This document shows positions 23,181 through 35,075 of a stretch of 64,000 bases of DNA, one piece after another (position 1 is the stretch's first letter; each line of letters begins with the position of its first letter). This DNA is from Candolleomyces eurysporus. Taxonomy: Eukaryota > Basidiomycota > Agaricomycetes > Agaricales > Psathyrellaceae. The notes beneath the pieces are model-generated. The model was not told where the DNA came from, ran no database searches, and saw only the letters and a program-made list of their open reading frames with translations. Position numbers and translations under genes: made by a program. The DNA lies in assembly GCA_027579435.1 (NCBI GenBank), contig JANBPK010000868.1, positions 1 through 64,000 of the forward strand, given 5' to 3'.

Positions 23181-24241
23181 AAGGAGTATTAGTTTTACTT
23201 TAGCAGTGTCGAGCGTATGATAATATAGCAACTCAGATCTCCCGAGTAACCTTCTCTAAGAACCACTCCCTATATTCAGCGTTATATCTTGCATACGGAG
23301 CTGAAGGTAGATGGCTCAGGAACTTGTCAATTCAGAGCTCTTGAAGAACTTCCCCTGAACCAACGCGAATCTGAGTTCTATAGAAACCAACTGAGTCAGT
23401 CGCGTGTTGTCAATACTAATCCGGGAGGCAGAGGGTATACTTGCAAGCGCTTTCGCGGGACTCGGAGCGTTATCGATATTGGTTCAATATTTACATTTGT
23501 CGATGTGCTAACAGACTACTAGAACGAGGCGTCGAGAATTTCGTAGAGCTCAACGGCTTCTCATCGGTTGAGGGAGAATCAAAGGTAGCTCAGCTGCTCG
23601 GTTTACAGAAGAAGTAGAGACACTCCCGGAAGGGCGAGTATATACTGCACGTTACCCACTGTCTGCTTCCTCTGAGCCTTGGTGCCGACGGGATCTATAC
23701 ATTTTGGCATCATAGAAAAGTTGACGAGGCGTTTGGAGCGTCAAAATATGAGGCTCGCTTCAGTGCTAGGTGGCGCATCGTACTCCTCGGCTTCGTGTTT
23801 CATCGTGGTCATCACCTACCCTTGTTCATCCCGTTCCCAAAGAGGCACTTTTCTAGGTTCGAGAGAAGCAGGCTAAGCGTTGGAGTAGTCCAAGAGACCA
23901 CTCTAGTCGCGTAGACTCAGACAGCTAGGTGAGGAGCGTCGAGGGCAAGGATCGGATGCCCATTCTGGCGCGCTGGCGTCGACTAAATATACGGATCACA
24001 CCCGCGATCTAATCTAATCTAGCATGTCTAGTCGACTCGGCCAGGATCCCCTACCACAGCGTATGTATTCTCATCATCGTCATGGGCGCCATACTGATCC
24101 CTGTGTTTCGAAATCAGCTAAGGATTAACTTGCTGCCACTGCTAGACCCGATTCAGCGCCCGGGCATTTACTCCATTCGTTTTTCCTGTACAGTACGGGT
24201 TTGCGCTGCAACCACCACCATCAAAGCAACATATCCGGCAC
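23181..24241. other. Intergenic between F-box copies 1 and 2
   Basis: The first 80 bp resemble the 3' flank of copy 2 (a TTTAGCAxTGT block and a CAGATCTC block) and the last 60 bp resemble the 5' leader of copy 1. The middle has no recognised feature. Confidence 0.5.
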
Positions 24242-25939
24242 ATGGCGTCTCCCTTTCAATTGCACCTCGACACGAACTACTCACCCTCCGACATCGAAAA
24301 GCTTCAGATCACGCAGTTTGTAAAAAGGCTTCAAGACGAGCTGAAAGGCATCGATACTGAGCTCGAAGAGCTCCGATCGCGATTGGTGGTAGCGGAAAAT
24401 CAGTCGAACCCCTCCGATGTTGGCCTAACAGAGGTTGAACAACGTATCACCGCGTTATCAACAGAAAGGGAACAACGGATCCACTCCATCGAGCAGCACA
24501 CTGCACTCCTGAACCCAATCCATAGCATTCCCATCGACATCCTCCCGAGTATATTCGAACACTGCGTCAACGAACCTGTTCCATTCGCTTCAACCGAGCT
24601 GGATACGGATCCAATGTCCCCTCAGCTTTGTCCTACGCTGTTGACGTTTGTCTGCAGCAGCTGGCACAGGGTCGCCTTGGACTGCCCGAGCCTATGGGAC
24701 AAACCTCACATCTTCCTCCCTGAGCGAAGGAGCGGTACCAACCACGTCCGCTGGATCGAAATATTAAAGAACTATGCACAGCTAATTCGTCTGTGGCTTT
24801 CCCGAGCCGGCATCCGCCCACTTACAATTGCCGTCAGTTCCCCTCATGGCCTCGAAACTAACGACGGGCTTCGTGCCATCGAGCAAGTAATCATTTCCTT
24901 TTCACCGCAGTGGAAGCGGCTGAGGGTCGAGGGATCGAATTGCATTCTACAAACCTTTTTGTCACTCCCAGCAAGTTCGGTCCCGAATCTTGAATTCGTG
25001 GACTTTACTCATTCTGCCTTCCTAGGCGGCTGGGAAGTGGATGTTGCAATTGGACGGCCCAATTGCTTGATCTCCTCTCCCTCTCTTCGATGCGTACGAC
25101 TTGCGGGGACGTCGTTGCGGAAGCTCCAACTCATTCCACTCCCTTGGTCCCACCTCAGGGACATTCGTTTTGGCAGGCTGATCGAGTCCGCGAGGAATTC
25201 GTTCAACGACTCCGAGGCCTTGGAGTTGCTTGAACGATGTCCACGTCTCCAGCACTGCGAACTCTACGTCCCGAGAGGCTGCGTCCTTCAGGAGGCCCGC
25301 TATGACAACCCCGTGATCCTGAGCCAGTTGACGCATCTCGAGTTCAATCAGGCTCTCAACGAGAGTTTTAAACTCAACACGGCGACGATGTTATTCCTCT
25401 CGCTGGAATTTCCAGCGCTTACTACCCTCAAATACTCGTCGGTCGCCGGAGCAGAACCGCTCGGGGTTCTCTTGCAGCGTTGCGCTGGGACCCTTCGCCA
25501 CCTCGAACTGTGCATCCATACAATTTCCGCGAGAGAATTGTTGGATATGCTTGCTCAAACCGTCCATTTGGATTCGCTGAAATTAGGGCATCCCCTACAT
25601 GGAGGACATCCTTCTCCTCTTGTGACCGACGAACTCCTTCAAGGTCTGACTCCTCCTACCAACGAGGAAGGCAACCTCACAGCACAATCCTCCGAGTTTC
25701 ATTGTCCCAGCTTGCGAAGGATAGTTTTGCATGTGACCAAAGACCCTCGAATTAGCGATGAGGCCATCTTTAATTTTATCAGAGGACGGAGGGCGTTGGG
25801 TAGACCAACACTTCAATGTGTGGAAATTTCTCACCCGTATCATGGTAGACAAGGAGACGTGGTTGCAATGCTTCGAGAGCATGGAGTGGACACCGGCGAT
25901 ATGACCCTCGGGCTTAGCTACAGAGCCTCTAGTTGGTAA
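24242..25939 (+). CDS. F-box/LRR-like protein, family copy 2
   Basis: A single intact exon of 565 codons begins MASPFQLHLDTNY, in tandem with copy 1. It has the same order of parts: N-terminal coiled coil, F-box (NPIHSIPIDILPSIFEHC), WHRVALDCPSLW, LRR-like body, and the C-terminal RISDEAIFNFIRGRR block. Relative to copy 1 there are small indels, such as a two-residue insertion near ERRSGTNHVRW and loss of one residue near TNEEGN. Substitutions are concentrated in the solenoid, as would be expected if that part recognises variable targets (inference). Confidence 0.85.
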   Translation: MASPFQLHLDTNYSPSDIEKLQITQFVKRLQDELKGIDTELEELRSRLVVAENQSNPSDVGLTEVEQRITALSTEREQRIHSIEQHTALLNPIHSIPIDILPSIFEHCVNEPVPFASTELDTDPMSPQLCPTLLTFVCSSWHRVALDCPSLWDKPHIFLPERRSGTNHVRWIEILKNYAQLIRLWLSRAGIRPLTIAVSSPHGLETNDGLRAIEQVIISFSPQWKRLRVEGSNCILQTFLSLPASSVPNLEFVDFTHSAFLGGWEVDVAIGRPNCLISSPSLRCVRLAGTSLRKLQLIPLPWSHLRDIRFGRLIESARNSFNDSEALELLERCPRLQHCELYVPRGCVLQEARYDNPVILSQLTHLEFNQALNESFKLNTATMLFLSLEFPALTTLKYSSVAGAEPLGVLLQRCAGTLRHLELCIHTISARELLDMLAQTVHLDSLKLGHPLHGGHPSPLVTDELLQGLTPPTNEEGNLTAQSSEFHCPSLRRIVLHVTKDPRISDEAIFNFIRGRRALGRPTLQCVEISHPYHGRQGDVVAMLREHGVDTGDMTLGLSYRASSW

Positions 25940-26140
25940 ATTGGGTATTTAGTCTTCTTTAGCAATGTTGAGGATATGATAACTAGCGACCCAGATCTCA
26001 TGTACAGTATCTCCAAAGTTGACGTTGTATCCATCGCCATCTCTTGGCGTTACATGTACTGTAGGTGGGATCTTGGCGCTGGCCGTAGTAACAGCTGTAT
26101 CCTGCAAATTGGCATGGGCGCGGTCTTATTGAATGGCAAA

Positions 26141-26350
26141 TAGGACCCGTGAGCGGGTAGTTCAGAGCACTCTAAAATACATTGCGGGCAAGTCACGACG
26201 GCTCCCGAAAGGTAGACCCGTTAACAACTTGATTCAGGCCCAAATAGAACTGCCCATGAGCGAGAAGTTCAGAGCACTCTAAATTGCATTGCGGGCAAGT
26301 AACGACGACTCCGAAAAGGTAGACCCGCTAACAACTTGATTCGGGCCCAA
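26141..26350. repeat. Tandem repeat, two units of about 103 bp
   Basis: Unit 1 starts near 26141 (ATAGGACCC) and unit 2 near 26244 (ATAGAACTG). Both contain GTTCAGAGCACTCTAAA, CATTGCGGGCAAGT, GGTAGACCCG and AACAACTTGATTC in the same order. They lie downstream of F-box copy 2 and are outside any recognised gene. Confidence 0.85.
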
Positions 26351-26875
26351 TCAGTTATACATGTGCTACCCAGCACCGGTCTTCCGAGTTAAAACCTTCG
26401 GTACGGTTTCTTCATTGGTGCTGATACATAGAAATTTCGCAAAACCAAAACGATCGTTAGCATGTCTGATCCTTCACATACGCTATTCCAATCGCTAAAT
26501 CTGATTTTGACGGGCTAACCTTGGGGTAGAACTTCTGCGGGGCCTTCTATCCTCCAATAACTCCCGAAATTTCGATTCAAAAAGAGCTGATTTGAAGCAT
26601 TTTCAATGAGGGAAGTGGCTATCTTCGCATTCCTTTAGTACCACATGAGCTACCGAAGCCGACGCCGCGGTGACTCCCCTCGGCGCATAAGTATTAAACT
26701 TGGACTCAAAGCTCCCGAGTGCATTATGATTGGTTAGAGTGGCGATAGGCTGTGGAACAGTGAGGTAACTAAAAGCTGCTGTGCAGACATGCTGTTGAGG
26801 TAGACGCATTGGATAAAAAAGCCATAGTATAATTGGCGTTGCCAAGTCCTTCATCCGGCTCATTTCTCTCTCTTG

Positions 26876-27790
26876 ATGTTCATATATCGGATGCTCACTG
26901 ACATTGTTGCTGTTGCTTATACTGGTGGGCCTGATAACATAATTCGAGACGTACAACACTCATATCCGATTACAACGTATAGGATTCTGCATCCTCGCCG
27001 TGTCTTTAGCAGGGCCTGGGCTTACTCGTGTGGCCGCTGCATTCGCCCTCCTCGTCTTCGCCAAACAGGCATATAGTACGCTGATTACAGCGGTGCAAGA
27101 AAGGCGGGCCATGGATGAGGTGACAATTGCTGAGCTCCAAGAGAACTTGTCGAGCCTTGAAGCAGAGCTTCTTTCAGCAAGCGCCCGGAATTATGCCTTG
27201 GCAGAGGAGAACNGGGGGATACAGGACCAGCACCATTTCCATGCAAGAACCGATACAAGGTCTTTCCACAGACCTTTCGAGCGCAAGGGAGAGGGTAGTT
27301 CAACATCAAGCAACGGTCGCTGACCTGAGGGAACGGAATCTGGCGCTGGGATCCATGGTAGAGGCCAGAGATAACCGAATTCTGGTGCTGGAGTCCATGG
27401 TGGAAGCCAGGGATCAGCGAATTGATGGCCTCGCGCGAACCTGCTACAAGGCCGCTTCAAGCGCTGTCGTCCTCCGACAGGAGCTGGAGCAAAAGAAAAG
27501 GGAAGCGGCAGATTGGAAGGATCTTTACATGCATCTTGACCGCAACACCGCAGGGCCATACCAACGGAGACGGCGACGAGAGGTGTCCAATCCCGACACT
27601 TCTGAACCCGAGCCGTCGCTGGCAGAAATAATAGCCGAAAAAAAACCAAGAGATTGCACGACTCAAAGATCAAGTCTCTGAGTGTCATTCTCAACTCGTA
27701 TTGTGCCGTTGCCCAAAACTTCTGGAAGCAAAGTTCGGGGCATTAGCTGATCATCTTTATGGTCCGCTGATTCACAACGCAACGGGGTAA
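26876..27790 (+). CDS. Membrane-anchored coiled-coil orphan, two frame breaks
   Basis: Exon 1 is 26876-26924, followed by a 58-bp phase 1 intron (26925-26982) and a long second exon. The N-terminus has two hydrophobic stretches (DIVAVAYT with FCILAVSLA; VAAAFALLVFAKQAY), giving a membrane anchor or signal. A long coiled coil follows (IAELQENLSSLEAELLSA, ARERVVQHQATVADLRERN), with a tandem motif GSMVEARDNRILVLESMVEARDQ (split here as GSMVEARDNR and ESMVEARDQR). The frame breaks at the N at 27213 and at an A8 run (27638-27645). With seven A the frame continues through EIARLKDQVSECHSQ to a stop at 27788-27790. Both breaks sit at low-quality or homopolymer positions, so the gene is probably intact in the organism. 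Function unknown. Confidence 0.6.
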
Positions 27791-28732
27791 AACTGGCGTT
27801 CTGGCCATTCAGTCGAATCCCCAGAAATTACACAAGATGGACTCAAATTGCACTTGGGACGACAGTTTTGCAGAATACCTGTTCCTCGAATGGACCTGGT
27901 GGATTACTCTGCGAGGATGAACAGTACCGTGGGTCTATATCCGTGGCATGTAAAATAGGTTACGCTCATGGTACCTACGAAAATTCTCACTTATACTCTA
28001 GGGTTTCGTGGTTATTTACGGATTACCGATGAACTCCCGCCTCTTCCTCCTTCTCAGGCTCTCGCCGTCCCGGCGTACCCCCTTCCTAAACGTATTTCCG
28101 CCGTATAGGTATTCACATGGCGGATAGAGTTTTGGTAGGTATTGCTCTTCGTGCTTCTTGCGTTTACTCAAGTCAATACAGTAGGAAGTGAGGAGGCTTG
28201 TCGGAGGCCGGAGGCATCTTTGCGCGATGTCGGAAAAGCCATCATCGCTTTAGTTACGGCACAGTTGACTTCTATCTCGGGACATAGGCGCTTAGGCGCC
28301 TAGGCCGTCAGTGTCGGTAGCGGCGCGGTTTGCGTATGAAGTGCAAGAGTATTTAGGTGGCATAAACATCTCAAGTATAATCAGGCCTTCACTCTGGTTC
28401 TACCTCATGCCTCAGGCTTCAACTGCCAGACACTTTCCGCCGGGTCGATGAGATACGCATCAATAATTATTGCGCCAAGGTACATACTAAAAGTCTAGAT
28501 CGTATGTATTTATGTAGCGTACAGTCAGTCAATCTAAAAGCACCACCACCATCCCAAGCAACCTCAACTCGTCCCCAACAACCAAGTCACCCCACCCCAA
28601 CCAACCNAAACGCGACGTCTCCAAGTGGAAGGAAGGAAACACGACCGTCGCTTTTTCAAAAAGGGGTACCAATGGTAAATAGCAGCAACCACTCCCACCA
28701 CCACCACCAGCAGCNCCAGNACCAATCAAGCC
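27791..28732. other. Intergenic
   Basis: No gene recognised. It includes a palindrome TAGGCGCCTA (about 28294-28303) next to a TAGGCGCT copy, and CACC/CAGC-rich low complexity (28540-28720) with N at 28607, 28715 and 28720. Confidence 0.45.
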
Positions 28733-30787
28733 TCAAGTAGGCGGAGGAACGATCTTGTCCACACTCGGCGGCAACACAAAGTTCTTCTCNTTNACGGGCG
28801 TCTCCGTNCCACTCGCATTCCCACTCGCAACCCCATTCACCGGCTTGCCATTCACGGCCTTGCCATGCGCCGACGGCCTAGGCGGGGGGCGCCACACCCA
28901 TGCTCTTCTGCAGGCCCTTCAAGAACGCCGCTCCACCCGCATAGAAGAAGAGCAGGGAGCCCATGATGACGACGTGCCCATACCATCCCAGCACCTTCCA
29001 CGTCTCGATCGAGTCNTTGGCNGAGAGGATGATGAAGGGCGANGCGGCGTAGTTCAGAATCATAGCGGAGAGGACGATGGTGGTGAGGTCGTACAGGTGC
29101 TTGACGAGNCCGGGGTTTTGGCCTTCGGCGGGGGCGAAGAAGGGGCGGATGAGCGTACGTGCTTGGCGTGCGGCGGCGGTGATGAAGCCGCCCATGATGA
29201 AGGTGAGGTAGTAGCCGCTTGCAATGCCGTGCTAGATAAATAAAAATCGCGATTAGCTCATGGTGCAATAAAACGGTAAGAAAGGTCGACCAAAACTCAC
29301 CCAGAACGCGCTCGTGAAGAAGGTAATCATGCTGCTGGCAAATCCAGGCTTCTTTCCCTTGGGCGTAACCCGCTTGTATACACACTCCCTCAACCAGACG
29401 TTTGTCTTCATGTTCCACGAATCCAACAAAACCTTGAAGTTGGGCGGGAACTCGATGGTGAAGACCTTGACGTTGGCAGCACCGTTCCAGTGCGCCTCAC
29501 CGTGCGGTCCGAAACCTGTGAACCCAAGACCGGTGAGAATCGAGGCGCCTTCAGTGAGGGTCCAGATGGCGTAGTATTTGCAACGCTCGACGGGGCCGAA
29601 GGCTTGGAAGTAGATGATACTGTCGATCCGCATAAGCACGTCGCAACTAACAAGGAATAAAATATACACACCGCTTGACCAAGCTCATCTTCCTAAACTC
29701 GGGCTTCAAGCCGGCACCAAAGTAGAACTTGGGTCCGAAAACGACAAAGATGCCGAGATAGATGAGACCGAGAAGCATACGGGTGTAGGCAGCGCGTTTC
29801 CTGTACGAAGGCATCCTGCGTCCGGGCTTGATCTTGGGTCGGACGTCGGGGTGGTTGAACATGGTCTCGTTGACGACGTCCATGTATTCAGCATAGTCAA
29901 GGTACGGTCCGACAAGGAGGCCGGGGAAGTAGAACCTAGAAATACGTATATAGTTAGCGGATAGCCGAATATAGATTGGATGGTGGAGTCGAAGGGGCGG
30001 CGGCGCGAGTGTTAGGGAGAGACGTACGAGTATCCGAGGAATTCGAGAATCGTTGGGTACTTTGTGACGCGTTTAGAGAGTTGCCACTTGTCCAGTTCCT
30101 GTCAGTCGTGATAATATCGTGGCGCGTATGAGCGCGTGAAGTGGCATGAATTGGTTTGATTGCGTACCTCAGCCTTCCTTCGACCGTCAAAGACGTTCCA
30201 AGCAAACGTGGTAAGCTTCATGGTCAGGACCATCTGGGGACCGGTGACCTCCATAGTCTCGTAGCTGAATCCATAGACTGCGCGGATGACGTGGCTAGAG
30301 AGAGTATATCAGCCATCCATTCATATCCGGTGAGAGGAATGTAATAATACGCACTTGACAGTCAAGTGTCCCATGACAACGCTAGAATGCAACGTCAGCG
30401 ATCGTCGAACACGTATTCAAACGGGTACTCACACAAAGACAATCCAAGGCATCTTCTTGCTCTTGTCATACTTTGCAATAAAGTAGGTCGCGAGGATACT
30501 CGCGAGCAGCTGGAAGAAGGCCGAGTATATCTTCAGGACCGGGAAGAAGAAGAGTACGGCGACGGTCACGCTGAACAGGTGACGAAGGTTGGGCTGGGAA
30601 GCTGGGACGCGAATGTACAAGCTTCCAAGGGGGTAGGCGACCAACAAGCAGAAAATTAGCTGCGCGGAGAAGGCGGTCAGTCGTCGGTCGCGGATGGTAT
30701 TGACAGCGACCATGTGGCACTAGATACCTTGATCTGGTCGACACTGGCGCCAACGAGGGCGGCCAGCGGCTCAAAGAGGGCGTCCAT
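28733..30787 (-). CDS. ale1: MBOAT lysophospholipid acyltransferase (Ale1/LPCAT-like)
   Basis: This multi-pass ER enzyme re-acylates lysophospholipids with acyl-CoA (Lands cycle). Exon 1 is 30787-30728 (MDALFEPLAALVG), intron 30727-30660, and about six more short introns follow. Family marks in order are FYFPGLLVGPYLDYAEY, KFYFGAGLKPEF, GFTGFGPHG, VFTIEFPPNFK, the MBOAT asparagine block MKTNVWLRECVYKR, and the catalytic histidine in FWHGIASGYYLTF, which spans an intron. Hydrophobic helices fill the rest. The C-terminal tail breaks in a G6 run (28884-28889; C6 in the coding sense). As written the frame stops at 28878. One base less gives a polar tail ending SVDKIVPPPT with its stop at 28733-28735. 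The break is probably a sequence error, because the restored tail is clean. N bases lie at 29019 onward. The gene is divergent to swd1 with about 360 bp between starts. Confidence 0.85.
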
Positions 30788-31149
30788 CTAGCGATCCTTT
30801 CTACAGCCAACAGCTGCGCCTTGGAGGAGGTGGGGAGGAAGAAAGGGAGGCAGGGAGTTCGCGCTGGCAGGGGGCAAGTTTTCTCATTGGGGTTGATGCC
30901 GTGTCCGCTGGTTGATCCAATCACTGATTGGGCCATTTGGTCCTGCGTCATGTTTGGCTTGAGCTGTGGTTGCTTTGCTAAAGTGCTTGTATCCGGCTAC
31001 AGTCCCATACGACTTTATAACGACGCCCCTGATTCTAGCCGACCGATCACTTGCTGGAAAATTTGAGCCTGGAGCGGAATGAACGAAGCGCTGATCAGTA
31101 GGTTGAGCAATTTCTGCACACCCGAAGAGCTGATACCATACCACTGAAA
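30788..31149. promoter_or_regulatory. Divergent promoter region ale1 / swd1
   Basis: These 362 bp separate two start codons that point away from each other, so the segment must carry both promoters. No TATA box is evident near either start. Confidence 0.5.
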
Positions 31150-33258
31150 ATGAACTACATAGACCCCTTCCACACCCTCTCTCACCCAACAGCAATCCAA
31201 ACCACCCTCCCAGCGACCGCCCTATTCTGCAAATTCGACCCTTCTGGCCGGTTTCTGGCGACGGGCAGGCATAACGGAGCAGCGGAGATTTGGGATTTGG
31301 AGACGAAGAACGAGATTAGGTGCTTGGATGGACACGTTAAACCTGTTACTAGTGTCGAGTGAGTCGCTTCCTAATAGTATTTATCTTCATTCTTGACGAC
31401 TATCCCTCCGCAGCTGGTCAAGAAACTCGAGATACCTCCTAACATCGTCAAAAGACTGGAACATCGTCGTCTGGGACCTAGCCTCCCCCTACGACCCTCC
31501 TCAACGACACAATACCCTCCGATTCGATGCTCCAGTAGTCTCCGCCTCTTTCCACCCCAAAAACAGGTCCGTTTGTCCGCCAATCTTCGCTGCACAATGA
31601 CCCTCATATCCGCCTAGTCGCATCATCCTTGCCCTGCTTACGACAGGCGAAGCTTACCTGTGCGATTCCCGAAAAGCGAGCAAATCACGGACACAGTTGA
31701 AGGAAGTCGTCGAAGGCGAGAGGGGTGGGGGAGATGGGGGTTCTTCGAGACGGTATGTCCGCTCTCACTTGCATAGGAGACCGATCCGAACATATCCTTT
31801 AGCTCATATATAACCACCGCCCGATTCGACCCCTCTGGTAAACATATCTTCATCGGAACATCCAACGGAACGCTACTAGTCTTCCGAACGCGAACCAAGA
31901 CTGTACGTAAAAAATCTAATCGTACCCGTCGCTCAGTCACTCAACTCAGCCTTCGTACACTGCAGATGATTGCACGACACAAAATCTCCGGAGCAAACGT
32001 GATGAAAGGTCTCGAATTCACAAAATGCGGACGGTGAGAAGCCAAGAGGTTATTCCAGAACAGAATCCCAAGTCGTACTAATGCTAACTCTGCGTTCATT
32101 CATACCATTCAACTTCACTCCAACTTCCACTTCAACCTCGAACCCTCTTCCCCAGGCGACTCGTAACCAACTCCTCCGACCGCACCCTCCGCCAATTCAC
32201 AGTCCCCTCCTACGCCCACCTCGAGGGAAACTCTTCGAGCTCCTTACCCTCTCCCCAAAACTGCGTTCCCTCCCCACCCTCCTCCACCTCTCCCTCCCCG
32301 CAGGATATCTGGGAACAAGACTTGGAGCCCACACACCGGTTCAACGACCCCATCAACAAAACTGCTTGGCACACGATGTCTTACAGCCCTGACGGAGAGT
32401 GGTTAGCTGGCGGAGCAGCGGATTCAGCTGCGCACAAGGTGTATATCTGGGATTTGTCGAACGATGGGTTGTTTGTTAGTGCGTTGGATGGGGGGAGGGA
32501 GCCGTTGACTCATTTGCATGTGCGTTAAATTTCAAAGTTTCTTCTTCTTCCTATTTCTATTTTCGTTCGTTGGGCGGCTCTTGGTCGTGGAACGAATGAA
32601 CTAACGCGAGAATTGCATATAGTGGCACCCCAAAAAATCGATTATAGGATCAACGACCAATTTGGGCAATGTGCATATCTGGCACTGCCCCAATCCTGAA
32701 CGGTGGGGAGCGTTTGCGGGTGGGTTTGAAGAGGTGGATGAGAACGTCGAGTACGAAGAGCGGGAGTCCGAGTTTGATATCGTAAGTACCTCCCTCCTCC
32801 CCATCTCTCTTCTTCCTTCCACTTTCCTCGAAAACGAACGGATCACTCAACTCATCGCGGAAACCCGCATACAGGAAGACGAAGCAGTGATCCTCGAACG
32901 CAAAATGAAAGCAGAGGAAGAAGACGTCGATATAGACTCGTTCGTCGTAGCGACGTCGCCTCCTATCAGCGGAGGCCTCGCTGGACCCGTCACCCGAGAC
33001 CAAAGCGTCACCTCCGACCGCGGACCAACACCCGCTCTCGTTAACGGGACCACAAACACCAATGGGAACGGTCACCACCCGATGGATACCAAGCCCAACG
33101 GAACTCTCGCTGCTGGAGACGACAATAAAATGCTTGTTGATACTAATAGTAACAGTACGGTGGACCCGGATACCCTCTGGGCGGAGGAAGACCCGGACGA
33201 TGATGTTCCGGGTGGGTGGAGGATGAGGGTGCTGATGGAGGACGAGGAGGATGAGTGA
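31150..33258 (+). CDS. swd1: COMPASS subunit Swd1 (RbBP5 orthologue), WD40
   Basis: Swd1/RbBP5 is a WD40 scaffold of the COMPASS (Set1) H3K4 methyltransferase. The start is ATG 31150 (MNYIDPFHTLSHPTA). Blades visible in order: LFCKFDPSGRFLATGRHNG with AAEIWDLET; SRYLLTSSKDWNIVVWDL; the family marker DAPVVSASFHPKN; IILALLTTGEAYLCDSRK; ARFDPSGKHIFIGTSNGTL; RLVTNSSDRTLRQF; INKTAWHTMSYSPDGEWLAGG with KVYIWDL; and WHPKKSIIGSTTNLGNVHIW. An acidic C-terminus ends in GGWRMRVLMEDEEDE. About seven short introns interrupt it, for example the one ending at the CAG before 31421 and one that removes GTCCGTTTG...CCTAG near 31567-31617. Order and motifs match Swd1 rather than other WD40 proteins. Confidence 0.88.
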
Positions 33259-33535
33259 GGGCCCCGGGGAGTACTACGTTTGAGTGCTGAGCAGTCTGAT
33301 TGAAGTAATATCTATCTATATCTCTTGGCTGGATGAATGACTACTTGACTTGAGGAGATTCAACCTGAATGGCTATCGGTAGGGAGGGGGCGAGGGGGCT
33401 GTGTGTTCATGGTCCAAGCACAACTTGAAGGCTCACATGATCAAGGCTTGTCTTTTCGGGCTTTGTGCTTTGTGCTCGCACAATGGCTTCGTTCACAAAG
33501 CCATGGTGTTCATGCTTTGCTTTGCTTCGAGGAGT

Positions 33536-33547
33536 TTCTATAAATTG
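33536..33547 (+). promoter_or_regulatory. TATA-like element upstream of orphan at 33679
   Basis: TCTATAAATT lies about 135 bp before the ATG at 33679. Its distance is longer than for the other TATA elements in the window, so the transcription start or the first ATG could differ. Confidence 0.35.
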
Positions 33548-33678
33548 AGTACCAACCCCACCGGGTGCTGCCCATCTTCAAGCTCAACTCCAGCATCATC
33601 TCCCCAACTCTTCGGCAGCTGCTCGACGGAAACCACCATCGTCTCTGTGAATAAACTTCAACGGCCCGTCATTCGGTC

Positions 33679-34521
33679 ATGCCTCTCGTTCTCACCGACC
33701 AGCCTACCCCTCGATCCTTCTTCGAGGCCCGGATGCGCGTCATCAGCCCCCGCGTCCCAGCTGACCTCTACACCATGTGGTGCGAAGACAAGGTGAAAGC
33801 CATGCAAGGTTCAGACACGTCCCGCGTTCAAGGCTTAGGTCCCCAGCAAAACGTTAATCAAGTCCTGGCCCTGCTCTGGTCCATCGAGCCCCTCGCCGCG
33901 CCCGGATTCAAGGCTAAGCTGAAGGAGTATTACGAGCGAGGATTCAGAGCGACTTGGAACTGGTTTGTCCACTGGGCGCTGATGGCTCATACCCACAGTA
34001 GGGCAGACTCTGAATTGGGCAAGAGTGTCGCTGAGAAGCTCCTCTTGCCCGATGACTTTGAGGTTTATTATAAGCGGTACATCGAGCCGCTGCCCGCCTC
34101 CGGGTCCGAGGGTAAGGCGAGGGAGGAGACGGCAGGGAAGCTGTTCTTCGAGGCTACGTTTGTACTCCCGCCAGGCCTCGCTCGTGGTATCCTGAACCTC
34201 GACGACCTGTGGGCCAGTACACCCGACTACGAGAAGATGGTGTACGAGCTCCGTGGGAGGATTTACCAGGATGTTCTGACGATGGAGAAAGTCCTCCAGT
34301 GTAGAGCTGCTAATCACACCCGGAGCAAGGATGTCCTTCAAGAGCTCCGTATCGACGAGCTTCTGAGCTTTTTACCTGGCACTTCGTATGCGAGGCACGC
34401 CCCAAAATTGGGCACTCAGTGGCTATTCGGAGAGGAGAAGCAGCAGTTGGAGTCGTTGGAGTCGAGCATTTTTGCGGACGCTTGCTTTGAGCTTGATCCA
34501 GAGCTGGCCGATGATCTATAA
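33679..34521 (+). CDS. Orphan protein, 280 aa
   Basis: This intronless frame starts MPLVLTDQPTPRSFFEARMR. It is mostly alpha-helical by composition, rich in E, L, A and R, with no signal peptide, membrane segment or recognised domain. Stretches such as ATWNWFVHWALMAHTHSR and FEVYYKRYIEPLP are rich in aromatic residues. The codon pattern is clearly coding through the full length and the antisense frame is its shadow. Lineage-specific protein of unknown role. Confidence 0.6.
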   Translation: MPLVLTDQPTPRSFFEARMRVISPRVPADLYTMWCEDKVKAMQGSDTSRVQGLGPQQNVNQVLALLWSIEPLAAPGFKAKLKEYYERGFRATWNWFVHWALMAHTHSRADSELGKSVAEKLLLPDDFEVYYKRYIEPLPASGSEGKAREETAGKLFFEATFVLPPGLARGILNLDDLWASTPDYEKMVYELRGRIYQDVLTMEKVLQCRAANHTRSKDVLQELRIDELLSFLPGTSYARHAPKLGTQWLFGEEKQQLESLESSIFADACFELDPELADDL

Positions 34522-35075
34522 TTTTCTACTTGCCTCAACTTGTACATTATACCAAAAGGATTCGTGTCGATAGCAGTATACAAGATTCTACCCGACAATG
34601 AAGAAATTTTTTCGTGTGTAAATGGAAAGAAGATACATTAAGTCAGTCTGCAGCCGAGCGGTCCGATAGACGCGCGCTACTTGAAGCGCTTGTTCACGCC
34701 CTCATCGTTCGAGCTTGGCGGCCAGTCACGAGAGTAAAAAATGAGGACATACCAGAAGTCATTGTTTGCCTTAAATTTGTGCGGATGTGAAAAACATGAT
34801 GGTGCTGCTCGGGGGGACGATAGTACGAGACAATGGTTGGGGTCTTACTGGCGGCTAGGACTAACCGCACCCGGGCCACTCCCGGTTGTGGCATTTTTGA
34901 GATAATGGGAACTTATGCACTTGCAATCGACAATGAAAAGTATAAAAAGAGAAAAGGTCTGTCCATAGTTATTTTTTGTCCGCTGGATGAGTGGCAACCA
35001 GTTCAATTCTTCTATTTAAAGTGCGGCAAGAGATACAGCTTTGAACAGACCGCAGCCACCCCAGTCATCACCGCG
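34522..35075. other. Intergenic with TATA-like box for the next orphan
   Basis: TCTATTTAAAG at about 35012-35022 lies some 55 bp before ATG 35076. The frame extends upstream of that ATG as far as 34833, but the TATA position and codon use favour 35076 as the start. Confidence 0.45.

Noticed and set aside
28294..28303. Palindrome TAGGCGCCTA as an operator
   Set aside because: A single 10-bp palindrome far from any start codon is not enough evidence.
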